This document shows, piece by piece, positions 34,790 to 47,049 of a stretch of DNA of 64,000 nucleotides. This stretch comes from Cenococcum geophilum 1.58. Taxonomy: Eukaryota > Ascomycota > Dothideomycetes > Gloniales > Gloniaceae. Every line of letters starts with the position of its first letter. Position 1 is the stretch's first letter. The notes under the pieces were generated by a model. The model ran no database searches. It had not been told where the DNA came from and saw only the letters and a list, made by a program, of their open reading frames with translations. The stretch is from positions 558,001-622,000 of the forward strand of contig KV748211.1 in NCBI GenBank assembly GCA_001692895.1, in the 5' to 3' direction. A program made the translations under genes and the position numbers.

Positions 34790-36010
34790 ACATTATACAC
34801 GGCTCTCAATTAAGGCTCTATCCGTGGCGTTGCATTAGGCCCTATATCGTTAAGCTTTACGTCCGTATAGCTCTGCAGCTAACTATGCGTCTAACTGTGC
34901 GTCAGTAGCTCTGTATTGCATATTCTGCGTCTATAGTTCTAAAACGTCGACTAGTAATGCTTCCGACGATCTATTAACTATATACTGTTTTCCTATATAG
35001 GCCTAGTGTCTATGTGCGTGCCTATATGCCTGCTTTAATTGCCGGACGAAGACTGTCTAATTGGTTAGCGACAACGTGCTGTAACTAATTGTTCGGTTAT
35101 TTAATTAAAGTAGAAAGTCGGCCTAGTTAAAAGCTCTAATTATCCTAATTTAAATGCAGAGATGGTGTTTAGCTAATCGAGATCTAACAAGACCCTGGCT
35201 TAACTTAAGGTGTCTTCTACTATGCGTATAACTGGGGCTTTACATCCGTAGATAGCTAATTAAGGCTTCTATATAGACGTCTAATTAGTTAAGGTTCCGC
35301 ATCTGCCGTTTAATTAAGGCTTCGTATCTATAGGCGTCCAGTTAAGCTGCCGTACTGTTATCCAATTAAGGCTCTATACCTATATACTCTATATCTATAG
35401 ACTCCGTATAAAACTCCGTGTAAAGCTCCGTATCTATATCTATAGGAAAGATCGTTCTAATATAAATCCGTAGGCGTTAAGACGTGCGGCAATTAATTAA
35501 CTAAGGGGTTAAAGGGAGAGGCTCTCGCAGAGGCTCTAAGACGTTAATTAGCCGTGTTTCTAATGTTCTATTAGCCGTATACTGGTTTCCTAATTAGGCC
35601 TACTCTACTACCTACGCTAATATCTAGTATCTTTTACTAGCGGTTAAAGATGTTTAGTTGGCTGGCGACAGGTAACTGATTTAATTTAGCTGCGACAGGG
35701 TATAATCGTCTAACGTTTAAATAGGGTATTAGGTCGGCCCGGTCGAAGACTCTAATTTAACAACTTAACTATAGAGGTAGCGTTTAACTAATTTAATTCA
35801 GTGACGGCAACGTGCTAATATTAAGGCTCTGGCTTAATTTAACTCTTTAACCAGTTATGGCTTTTATACGGTCGCTTAACTAATCAAGGCTTCTATACAG
35901 TTATTTAATTAAGACTTTACGTCTAGCTCTGCGTCTAGCTCTATATTATATAATCAGCTCTATATCCGTGTAATTAATTAAGGCTCCTAGTGCCGTTCTC
36001 ATTATACAGC
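34790..36010. repeat. Degenerate AATTAAGGCT motif array, copy 1
   Basis: About ten dispersed copies of (T)AATTAAGGCT(C/T) with intervals of roughly 40-200 bp (for example near 34,808, 35,260, 35,320, 35,365 and 35,970), interspersed with CTCCGTAT and TCTATATC words. No coding frame is present. The same array is in copy 2 (about 40,205-41,400). Confidence 0.6.
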
Positions 36011-36299
36011 TAGCGCATCGTTAAATTCTAGGGGCAGTATAGAGTTCTGCCGGCTTTACTACTAAATGGACCAATTAGGATTTTCCGTCCCTGGGATAGA
36101 AAATCGCTATTAGCTCGGCGATAGGCGGTAAGCTAAACTAACATCTTTACGGCAGGTCGTCTTAACGCGTTATAATTAAGAAAGTAAATAAGAACGGAGC
36201 TTTAGGAAATATAGTAAATAAGTAGATAAATAGAAATCTTTTATACGGCCGTTACCTACGTCCCCTCCCCTACCTTAGAACTTAACTGTCCCCTAGTTA

Positions 36300-38733
36300 A
36301 ACATTCTATACCTACTATAGAGTTTGCTTTAAGCGTCTACCTCTAATAACCGTCTCTAATAACTGTCTCTAAGGGTTAGGTAATTCTAATAGTAGTCCTC
36401 CCTAGCTTTAGCTGCCTTCTCTATAGGCCGTAACCTAATCTATATATAGTCTTCTAGTCGTATATTACTCTTCTATGGCTTAATAGCTGTCCTAGTTGCG
36501 CGGCTGTCTTTAAGGGTTAGGCGATTTTAATAGTAGTCCCTTTAGTTTATACTTTTTTTGTTACTAATCTCTAGTACTGCTCTATCATAGAAGGCCCGTT
36601 ACTGCGTCTATTCTTTTCTTAGTCTCTCTAGGTCCGTTCCCTAATACGTACAGAGCCAGTTCTTAATACCCTCTAGCCGTCCTTTATTGCCGAGCTAAGG
36701 TAGTTTAGGTCTAGGTCGGTTACGTATTCTAGCTACTAGTCTTCCTTAATTAGATAGATGTATAAGTCCTTACTAAATAAGATCCTTTAAGCCTTAATAC
36801 TCGTACTTAGTAAAACGGTAACTTCCTCCGCATCTAAAATAGGTCTATTAGCCTAGGCCAGATCGCGTGCTATCCTGCTAACCCTATACGTCCTACTACT
36901 GTCGTCTAAAGGCAGTAGAATCTTATGGATATTAAAAGTCTTACGGAGCAAAGGGAGCTTGGGTGCTATTCTGCTAGTCTTTATATCCTAGTACTAGGCT
37001 ATATCCTTATACTAGGCCTTAAGCTATAGCCTGGTTTAATAGCGTTATAAGCTTCTTTAGGTCTATTTGTATTTAATTAAGGAACGGCATTGATTGTATA
37101 GCTACTGCAGGCTCCGTCTTGCTTAGCCTTAGGCTCTTTAGCTAGCTTTCTATTTCACCAATTTCTTAATCTATAGTAGGGGGTAACTACTGCCGCGTTA
37201 GGGCTCCTCCGTATATACCTAGTCTACCTAGGTCCTAATATCTTCCTTCCCTTTAGCGGCCGAGCTCCTTAAATTCTGGGCTCGTTTCCTGATTGGCTTA
37301 ACGGGCATCGGCTGTCTTACTTGGCTGGAAGATTGTAGGTGGTTAAATAGTAGTATCTTTGCTTATGGCTGGCTGCTAATTATAGAACTGCTTAACCAGC
37401 TAACAAAGGCTCTACTTCTTAGGGTCCATTTTTAACAGATAATCTGCGCCCTTATATAAACTAAGCCTATTCTCTACGGCTCTCTATAGCTGATAAAAGT
37501 TAAAGAATTCTCGTCTATCTGGATTAGCTCCCGTTTTAGCTATAGCATATCTTTAATACTTAAGCGAAAGTCCTTTTATAAATAAGTATCCTCGCTAACC
37601 GTTCTCTAGGTTACCTGCTTTAGTAGCCTTTTAAGAAATTAATATAAACTGTCTACAGTACTCGCGTATACTGTTTGACGGATTGTCCCTATACTGCTAT
37701 ATATAGGCTTTTAAGAATTCTACCGTTTCTATTTATCGAAATTGGTTACTTCCTTAGTATTCTGCCCTAAGCTTTCTTATAAGCTCCGTCTAGCCACTAG
37801 CTATAAATTTAGGCAAGCTTTAGATCCACATCCCTATCTAGTAATTACAGTACTCTAGAAGGCCCTAGTGCTTCTCCTCACTTATTGCGTAGTATTGGAC
37901 GCATAGCCGTTTATACTGCTTAATAAACTGTAATATATTCTGTCCTGCGAAGTAGGGAGTTCTAATAGTTCCTAGGGCTGGCATAGGCTAAACCATAATA
38001 TAGATCTTGTCTCGAGCCGTCAACTACTGGTTATAGGATAGTGTATCTAGAGCTTCCTTAGGAGCTTGCAGGTAATCCTTACGGCTCCTATCCTTTATCT
38101 GCTAAGAGTTATTAATCCTAGGTGTTATAAGTAAACGCTATAGTAAGTCTGCTTGCATTGCTACCTAAGGTAATAGTGTCCTAGATAGCTGTCCTGGTGT
38201 TAGTTTATACTTAGCAAAAGAAGTATAGGCTTTGGTTCCTTCTAGCTACTTCTTAACGCCTAGAGGCCGGTCTTCCTAGAAGAGTATAAAATCGCTATCT
38301 TTTACTACTACCGGGTCTTAATACGTCTATCTATTTTAGCCTACCGTTGCTCCGCACAGTAGGGTGCTGCTAAGCCTTACACTTCCACCTGTATCTACTT
38401 CTTTATAGAACGCCTTTAGAGCTGCCGTAGATATAATCTAGATAACTTAAAAGAAGATAAAGCTAAGCTAGAATAGGAAGCTTTTAAGGGCAGATCTAAT
38501 CTCGTGTACTTATAACCTTAGCTAGTATTCTCTCTTCTATTCCTAAAGGGCAGCGCTAACTTCCTCTGCCGCTAGATACCTTAGATCTCGTTTCCATCTA
38601 ATTAATTAGCTCTTAGCTTATTGTCTCTATATCTTTAATAAAGCTTTAGCCATGCTCGTGCGCGGGTAGTAGAAATATCAGGTAATTCCAACCGGTTAAA
38701 GTCGTCTAATTAGCTCGCCTGTTCGCTAGACAT
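36300..38733 (-). pseudogene. Gag-like polyprotein remnant, tandem copy 1
   Basis: The minus-strand frame starts at an ATG (38,731-38,733, reading MSSEQAS) and continues with heavy interruption by TAG/TAA. Blocks include a conserved gag segment (PLGVKKWLKRTEAY-like near 38,230-38,270) and a SEDTYLK block near 37,585-37,605. From memory these match the gag of a fungal LTR retroelement family. No zinc knuckle, protease or RT is visible downstream. The 2.3 kb between its end and LTR1 are non-coding repeats. Confidence 0.6.
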
Positions 38734-39062
38734 CCTTACTTATAATTTCTATAACACTCTTTTACCTCCTATTGCCACTCTTTAGCCTATACATCAAGTC
38801 TAATGTCTATCTTTTCCGCTGTCTTTCTGTTTAGGGACTACCTGGTTCCCCTTACTATCCGATACTGCCTAGTTCTCTACTTCTGCTATCTTATTAGTCT
38901 AGCTAGCGGTTCTTTTATAGCTAATTATTCTTTTACAGCTAGCGGTTCTTCTATAGCTATAATATATTCCTGCGTATCTCCTATATATATAGTTGTGTAT
39001 AAAATACCAGACTTCTAATCTAAAGAGCTTGCCGTCGTCCCTATGTGGAATGCCATAAAATA

Positions 39063-39305
39063 TATAGGAGGGTACGACCACTCTCAGATAGGAAAGTCAC
39101 AGTGCCGTCTATTTGTCTGTCGGTCAGTCAGTCGGTCGGTTGGTCGGTCGTCAGTTGTAATCAATTAGTAGGAAAGCAGTCAGTAAGAAGAAAGGAAAGA
39201 ATATATTCCGGTAGGTTGTGGTGGCCAAGAAGGAGGGAAGCCGAAGGCTTTATAAATATAAGAAAATGCCAAGGTACTAGGCGTGAGCCATTTTACCCCA
39301 CTATA
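39063..39305 (-). repeat. LTR2 (shared middle LTR)
   Basis: 243 bp starting TATAGGAGGG where LTR1 and LTR3 have TGTGGGAGGG. It is the most RIP-altered of the three; its microsatellite is degenerate (GTCAGTCAGTCGGTCGGTTG). It serves as the LTR of both internal regions. Confidence 0.9.
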
Positions 39306-41699
39306 TACCTCCCCTACTAAGAACGTTGTCCCCTAACGTTCTATACAATAGAAGAATAGCCTAAAGAAAGCATAGCGAAAGTAGAATAGAAAAAGGAAAG
39401 CATATCCCTAAAAGAACGCAGATAACCTCGTCCTTAGCTTCTATAGAACTGTTCTATAGCGTCCTTCTATTATCTATAGCTAAGATCTGACCTAGTAACT
39501 AGGAGTAACTAGAACAGCAGTAAATCAGAAATAATAGCGACAGTAGCAATAGCAGTAATAGTAGTAGTAGTAACGGCAATAGAAATAGTAATAAAAGTAG
39601 GTATTTAGCGTAGTAAAATAAAACAGGACGGTTAGCGGTAGAACGGTTAGTAATAAAATAGTTAGTAGAAGAACTTGGTCTGTATAGCAAGCAATAGGAT
39701 ATCTAGTAGTAGAACTTTTAATAGAAGAACACTTAGTAACGGCAGACGGTCGATAGCAGTCGGTTAGTAGCAGTTGGTTAAAATAGCAGTAGTAGAATAA
39801 TTAGAACAGTGGAACGGAATAGTTAAACAGTAGCAGCAGAATAGCTAGTCGGAACAGTAGTAGCAGTAATAGTAGTAGTAGAACAGTCGGTCGGCGGCGG
39901 TTAGTTAAAGTAGCGCTTAGTGGAAATAGTAGAACGGAACAGGTCGGTTAGAATAGTTGGGCGTTATAGTAGATCTAGCAGATCTAGCAGTAAAATAGAT
40001 CTAGTAACGGTACAGATCTAGAACGGTAGAGATAGTAGTTAATTAAGACAGCAAGAATGAAATAGCTGGACGGAATAGCGGTAGCAGCGGCAGCAGTAGT
40101 AGGGCAGTTAATTAAGACGGCAGAGGCTATAACCCGACTCGATCGTTCGGCTGGCCGTTTAATATTAAGACTCTGTATCTAGCTCTGCATCGATCTACAT
40201 CGTATACAGCTCTTAATTAAGGCTCTATCCGTGGCGTTGCATTAGGCCCTATATCGTTAAGCTTTACGTCCGCATAGCTCTGCAGCTGACTGTGCGTCTA
40301 ACTATGCGTCAGTAGCTCTGTATTGCATATTCTGCGTCTATGGTTTTAAAACATCAACTAATAATACTTCCGACGATCTACTAACTGTATACTGTTTTCC
40401 TATATAGGCCTAGTGTCTATATGCGTGCCTATATGCCTACTTTAATTGCCGGACAAAGACTATCTAATTAGTTGGCAACAACGTACTGCAACTAATCGTT
40501 TGGTTATTTAATTAAAGTAGAAAGTCGGCCTAGTCGAAAGCTCTAATTGTCCTAATTTAAATGCGGAGACGGCGTTCAGCTAATTAAGATCCAACAAGGC
40601 CCTGGCTTAACTCAAGGTGTCTTCTACTATGCGTACAACTAAGGCTTTATATCCGTAGACAGCTAATTAAGGCTTCTGTATAGACGTCCAATTAGTTAAG
40701 GTTCCGCATCTACCGTTTAATTAAGGCTTTGCATCTATAGGCGTCCAGTTAAGCTGCCGTACTATTATCTAATTAAGGCTCTGCACTTGTATGCTCTATA
40801 TCTATAAACTCCGTATAAAACTTTATATAAAGCTCCGTATCTATATCTATAGGAAAGATCGTTCTAATATAAATCTATAGGCGTTAAGACGTGCGGCAAT
40901 TAATTAACTAAGGGGTTAAAGGAAGAGGCTCTCGCAGAGGCTCTAAGACGTTAATTAGCCGTATTTCTGATGTTCTATTAGCCGTATACTAGTTTCCTAA
41001 TTAGGCCTGCTCTACTACCTACGCTAATATCTAGTATCTTTTACTGGCGGTTAAAGATATTTAGTTAGCTGGCGACGGGTAACTGATTTAATTTGGCTGC
41101 GATAGTGTATAATCGTCTAACGTTTAAATAGGGTATTAGGTCGGCCCGGTCGAAGACTCTAATTTAACAACTTAACTATAGAGGCAGCGTTTGACTAATT
41201 TAATTCAGTAACGGCAACGTGCTAACATTGAGGCTCTGGCTTAATTCGACTCTTTAACTAGTTATAGCTTCTATACGGTCGCTTAACTAATTAAGGCTTC
41301 TATGCAGTTATTTAATTAAGACTTTACGTCTAGCTCTACATCTAGCTCTATATTATACAATCGGCTCTATATCTATGCAATTAATTAAGGCTCCTAGTGC
41401 CGTTTTTATTATATAGCTGGCGCATCGTTAAATTCTAGGGGCGGTATAGAGTTCTGCCGGCTTTACTACTAAATAGACCAATTAGGATTTTCCGTCCCCG
41501 GGATAGAAAATTGCTATTAGCTCGGCAATAGGCGGTAAGCTGAACTAATATCTTTACGGCAGGTTGTCTTAACACGTCGCGATTAAGAAAGTAAATAAGA
41601 ACGGAGCTTTAGGAAATATAGTAAATAAGCAGATAAATAGAAATCTTTTATACGGCCGTTACCTACGTCCCCTCCCCCACCTTAGAACTTAACTATCCC

Positions 41700-44140
41700 C
41701 TAGTTAAATATTCTACACCTACTATAGAGTCTACTTTAAGCGTCCGCCTCTAATGACCGTCTCTAATAACCGTCTCTAAGGGTCGGGCGATTTTGATAGT
41801 AGTCCTCCCTAGCTTTAGCTGCCTTCTCTATAGGCCGTAACCTAATCTGCATATAGTCTTCTAGTCATATATTACTCTCCTATGGCTTAATAGCTGTCCT
41901 GGTTACGCGGCTGTCTTTAAGGGTTAGGCGATTCTAATAGTAGTCCCCCTAGTTCGTGCTTTTTTTGTTACTAATCTCTAGTACTACTCCGTTATAGAAG
42001 GCCCGTTACTATGTCTATTCTTTTCTTAGTCTCTCTAAGTCCGTTCCCTAATACATATAGAGCTAGTTCTTAATACCCTCTAGCCGTCCTTTATTGCTAA
42101 GCCAAGGTAGTTTAGGTCTAGGTCGGTTGCGTATCCCAGCTACTAGTCTTCCTTAATTAGATAGATATACAAGTCCTTACTAAATAAGATCCTTTAAGCC
42201 TTAATACTCATACTTAGTAAAACGGTAACTTCCTCCGCATCTAAAACAGGTCTATTGGCCTGGGCTAGATCGCGTGCCATCCTGCTAACCCTATACGTCC
42301 CACTACTATCATCCAAAGGCAGTAGAATCTTGCAGATATTGAAAGTCTTACAGAGTAAAGGGAGCTCGGGTGCTGTTCTGCTAGTCTTTATATCCTAGTA
42401 CTAGGCTATATCCTTATACTAGGCCTTAAGCTGCAGCCTGGTTTAATAGCGTTATAAGCTTCTTTAGGTCTATCCGTATTTAATTAAGGAACGGCATTAA
42501 TCGTATAGCTACTGCAGGCTCCGTCTTACTTAGCCTTAGGCTCTTTAGCTAGCTTTCCATTTCACCAATTTCTTAATCTATGGTAGGGGGTAACCGCTAC
42601 CGCGTTAGGGCTCCTCTATGTATACCTGGTCTACCTAGGTCCTAACGTCTTCCTTCCCTTTAGCGGCCGAGCTCCTTAAGTTCTGGGCCCGTTTCCTAAT
42701 TGGCTTAACAGGCATCGGCTGTCTTACTTGGCTAGAAGATCGTAGGTGGTTATATAGCAGCATCTTTGCTTATGGCTGGCTGCTAATTACAGAACTGCTT
42801 AACCAGCTAACGAAGGCTCTGCTCCTTAGGGTCCATTTTTAATAGATAATCTGCGCCCTTATATAAACTAAGCCTATTCTCTACGGCTCTCTATAGCTGA
42901 TAAAAGTTAAAGAATTCTCGTCTATCTGGATCAGCTTCCGTTTTAGCCATAGCATATCTTTAATACTTAAGCGGAAGTCCTTTTATAAATAAGTATCCTC
43001 GCTAACCGTTCTCTAGGTTACCTACTTTAGTAGCCTTTTAAGAGATTAATGCGAACTGTTTATAGTACTCGCGTATGCTGTTTAACGGATTGTCCCTATA
43101 CTGCTGTATATAGGCTTCTAAGAATTCTACCGTTTCCATTTGTCGAAATTGGTCACTTCCTTAGTATTCTGCCCTAAGCTTTCTTACAAGCTCCGTCCAG
43201 CCACTAGCTGTAAATTTAGGCAAGCTTTGGATCTACATCCCTATCTAGTAATTGCAGTACTCTAGAAGGCCCTGGTGCTTCTCCTTACTTATTGCGTGGT
43301 ATCGGACGCATAGCCGTTTATACTACTTAATAAACTGTAATACGTTCTGTCCTACAAAGTAGGGAGTTCCAATAGTTCCTGGGGCTGGCATAGGCTAAAC
43401 CATAATATAGATCTTGTCTTAAGCCGTCGACTGCTAGTTATAGGATAGTACATCTAGAGCTTCCTTAGGAGCTTATAGGTGATCCTTACGGCTCCTATCC
43501 TTTATCTACTAAGAGTCATTAATCCTAGGTGTTATAAGTAAACGCTATAGTAAGTCTGCTTGCATTACTACCTAAGGTAATAGTGTCCTAGATAGCTGTC
43601 CTGGTGTTGGTTTATACTCAGCAAAAGAAGTATAGGCTTCGGTTCTTTTTAGCTACTTCTTAACGCCTAGAGGCCGGTCTTCCTAGAAGAGCACAGAATC
43701 GCCATCTTTCACTACTGCTGGGTCTTAATACGTCCATCTATTTTGGCCTGCCGTTGCTCCGCATAGTAGGGTGCTGCTAAGCCTTATACTTCCGCCTATA
43801 TCTACTTCTTTATAGAACGCCTTTAGAGCTGCCGCAGATACAATCCGGATGACTTAAAAGAAGATAAAGCTAAGCCAGAATAGGAAGCTTTTAAGGGCAG
43901 ATCTAATCTCGTGTACTTATAACCTTAGCTAGTATTCTCTCTTCTGTTCCTAAAGGGCAGCGCTAACTTCCTCTACCGCTAGATACCTTAGATCTCGTTT
44001 CTATCTAATTAATTAGCTCTTAGCTTGTTGTCTCTATATCTTTAATAAAGCTCTAGCCATGCTCGTGCGCGGGTAGTAGAAATATTGGGTAATTCCAACC
44101 GGTTGAAGTCGTCTAATTAGCTCGCCTGTTCGCTAGACGT
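41700..44140 (-). pseudogene. Gag-like polyprotein remnant, tandem copy 2
   Basis: Homologous to the copy-1 gag frame. The start codon is ACG here (44,138-44,140) where copy 1 has ATG. Clear blocks: PLGVKKWLKRTEAYTSFAEY near 43,610-43,675, LSRTLLPQVVMQADLL with TAG for Gln near 43,545-43,595, and MARDLAQANRPVLDAEEVTV near 42,220-42,285. Interrupted many times by TAG and TAA. This copy keeps more of the original bases than copy 1 in this region. Confidence 0.65.
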
Positions 44141-44469
44141 CCTTGCTTATAATTTCCGTAACACTCTTTTGCCTCCTATTGCTACTCTTTAGCCTATGTA
44201 TTGAGTCTAATGTCTATCTTTTCTGCTATCTTTCTGTTTAGGGACTACCTGGTTCCCCTCGCTGTCCGATACTGCCTAGTTCTCTACTTCTGCTGTCTCG
44301 TTGGTCTAGCTAGCGGTTCTTTTATAGCTAGTTATTCTTCTACAGCTAGCGGTTCTTCTATAGCTGTAGTATATTCCTGCGTATCTCCTATATATATAGT
44401 TGTGTGTAAAATACCAGACTTCTAATCCAAAGAGCTTGCCGTCATCCCCACGTGGAATGCCATAAAATA

Positions 44470-44712
44470 TGTGGGAGGGTACGACCACTCTCAGATAGGA
44501 AAGTCACAGTGCCGTCTGTCTGTCTGTCGGTCGGTCGGTCGGTCGGTCGGTCGGTCGTCAGTCGTAATCAATCAGTAGGAAAGCAGTCAGTAAGAAGAAA
44601 GGAAAGAATGTATTCCGGTAGGTCGTGNTGGCCAAGAAGGAGGGAAGCCGAAGGCTCTATAAATACAAGAAAATGCCAAGGTACTAGGCGTAAGCCATTT
44701 TACCCCACCACA
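44470..44712 (-). repeat. LTR3 (5' LTR of the tandem, minus orientation)
   Basis: 243 bp, TGTGGGAGGG to CCCCACCACA, nearly identical to LTR1 apart from a shorter microsatellite and a few transitions. One N at 44,628. It retains the inverted TGTGG/CCACA ends best. Confidence 0.92.
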
Positions 44713-47000
44713 ATAATACCTACAGCATTAAAGAAAGCTAGTAAAGAAGGAGTATATCTCCTATATACGGATAGCTAGGATTAATACTACTTTTTACTTT
44801 TAGCTATATTTATAGCTGATTATAAAGTACAGGTCACGCTTATAGGTATTAAAAGTAGCTGTAAATATTTAACTTATTATATATATATAAATAAACGATA
44901 TAATCTAACGACTACTATCTAGCGACTGTAGCCGTTTTATATATACTAATTAACAAAAGACTAAATACAAATGTAGTAGGAAGGTTGCGATACTAATAAG
45001 AAGAATAACTTAAATTATATTTAACCGTTCCGCAACTTTATATAGGGCTATAATTTATCTAATATTTACAAGATAATGGCGCCTAAATTCCTATACTAGG
45101 TACTTAAAGGCCTTACTAGTAAATATCTTATATACTAGATTAAGGGGCTTATATAAAGCGAAATATAGGCTAGAAAATATCGGGGCCTTAACATTCCGCG
45201 CATAAATAGTTATGGCTAAAAGATATTAAATATTAATATACTTATTACCACCCGCTTTGAATAGGTGGAACGATTTACTAATATAATAGTATGGGATAGC
45301 TAGGTAAATATCGGCCAATAAATAGAAAAGATATATAAATCTCTATTATAATAATTAGTCCCTACTATAGCACCCTTACTAAAATAGAATAAAGGCGCTA
45401 TACTATTTATCCGGGCGTTTATAGACTTTATTATACTATTTTAATATATATTATACGATAAATCAACCATCTAGTACCTAGTAGCAGCTATTTATAGAAT
45501 AGATAAGATAAAGGATATATTCCTTCCGTTTTAACTAAGTAAAATAGAACTACTACACTTTAATAATCCTAAGCTATATACTATTACCTACTATCTAAAG
45601 AGTATTTAGCAACTAAAAGTAATTAGAGGTATAAATATAGAGTATTTGGAGCAAGTATATAAGCTATAAAAGGTATTTTACCGTAGGACTAATAAACGGA
45701 ACAATTATAAAGAGTAGATACTACGATATAATACTATATATCTTAACACTATGCTTTAAAACGAACTTAAGCTATAGGTATTAACTAATATAATTAATAT
45801 AGTAAACCTAATAAGTGTAATATAGACAATATAACTAGGCCCTGCAGTTAATATATACGCATATCGCTCGTATATATCCCTTGCATTGATAGTGTACTTA
45901 GAGATGTGGCCCGTGCACGCGATCGAAGAACATCAACTTTCTTACGTCAAAAGGTTTCCACGAACCAAATTTGGGTATAGATTATGTCGCATACCTCTTT
46001 GCAAGACAGGGCTGTGTTAGCAGAAGCACGTAGATCGACTCAACACTAAAGAATGAAACTCTATATATAACATAGTACGAAAATTAACATGTTTATAGCG
46101 TTATCTACCGGTCTTAGTTATCTGGCAGAACGATCGACCGCCTGCGTATGTAGCTTCCTGATTGGTGCGCACGGAGCACAGCTCTAAGGACGCGTTTATC
46201 AATGCAAGGGATAGAACTTTGACGACTATATAACTTAGACACTTTAAGATTAAAGAATTAATATATCTATTTAGCGTATGGTTAAGGAGGTATAGCGCCG
46301 GATAGAGATTACTAACCTTATATTTAAACTAGCCCCCTTTATAAGGGAATGCCGTAAGTAGATTAATAGAATTTAGTAAATAAACTAAAACGTTAACTAA
46401 CTAAAGCCCGATAATAATTGGGTATTAAAAATGCCTTTAAGCATCTATTACAGCGTTATATACTATATTCGCTTTGGGAAAGACGCTACTAATACTAATA
46501 AGCTTAATAAGGTATTTACTTAATATACCCTATTATAAGCTAATACTAAAGCCCCCTACTATAATGCTATAATAGTGCGAGAATATAAGCGGGTAAATAA
46601 TAGCCTCTATAGCAATAAAGTAGGGAGGCTTTATCTGCTACTTATAATCCAGAATACTAGGCAATTAGATAGTAAGGGCAAATACTTAAAATACGCTAGT
46701 GCGTTAGTAGAGACCCTCTAAGTTTATAATAGTAGTAAAATTAACGCAAGAACTAGAATACTTAGAGTATAAAGTATAAAGCTATTTAATAGTAGGACAA
46801 AACGTACGCTGGATGCCCTCTAGATATATAACATTAACTATATCGTAAGGCCTATCTTACTTATACTAATAGATATTGACATTATAGACTGTTTCTTTAT
46901 AAATAACTATGGCAATTAGGATATATATAATATTATATATAATAAAGATTTTAAGTAAATAAATAGGGTATAGGTTAATATATATATAAGGAAATAGGCT
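44713..47000 (+). pseudogene. Plavaka-type transposase remnant, part 2
   Basis: The transposase frame resumes right after the TSD and continues through RIP stops: a region with HAYRYQKQLQIFNLL (about 44,835-44,880), a block near 45,070-45,190, LPPALNRWNDLLIQQY (about 45,245-45,292) and the tail KRVNNSLYSNKVGRLYLLLI near 46,590-46,650 with DCFFINNYGNQDIYNII near 46,890-46,940. These agree in order with the C-terminal half of Plavaka transposases. A 335-bp MITE (45,877-46,211) interrupts it. Confidence 0.65.
45877..46211. mobile_element. 335-bp MITE (TA target site, Tc1/mariner-like)
   Basis: The ends TCCCTTGCATTGATA (45,877-45,891) and TATCAATGCAAGGGA (46,197-46,211) are perfect inverted repeats. 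The inverted similarity extends imperfectly to about 45 bp (CTTAGAGATGTG against CTTAGAGCTGTG, then CCGTGC on both). TA flanks both sides (45,875-45,876; 46,212-46,213). The interior is GC-normal, keeps CA and TG dinucleotides and has no coding frame, so it arrived after the surrounding RIP or escaped it. The Plavaka frame resumes on the other side. Confidence 0.9.
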
Positions 47001-47049
47001 TATACTAGGCGGTAAATAAATATAACTTAGCTAAAATAGTAGTAAGTTA

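Larger units (their letters stand above)
33634..44712 (-). mobile_element. Tandem pair of gag-only LTR retrotransposons sharing a middle LTR
   Basis: Order: LTR1 (33,634-33,880), internal 1, LTR2 (39,063-39,305), internal 2, LTR3 (44,470-44,712). Each LTR has the pattern TGTGG...CCACA. The whole block is flanked by ATAA (33,630-33,633 and 44,713-44,716) and interrupts a Plavaka transposase frame that continues on the far side. The internal regions (about 5.2 kb each) are homologous throughout and carry one gag-like frame on the minus strand. No reverse transcriptase, integrase or protease could be found, so these are non-autonomous elements of the TR-GAG type. A purine tract next to the left LTR, on the minus strand (AGTGGGGGAGGTA), confirms the minus orientation. 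Confidence 0.85.

Noticed and set aside
38803-39320. Short frames around LTR2 and LTR3 (for example 38,803-39,018, 44,201-44,425, 44,452-44,778)
   Set aside because: They cover the LTR, its microsatellite and the sequence upstream of the gag start; they lie antisense to the element and have no domain.
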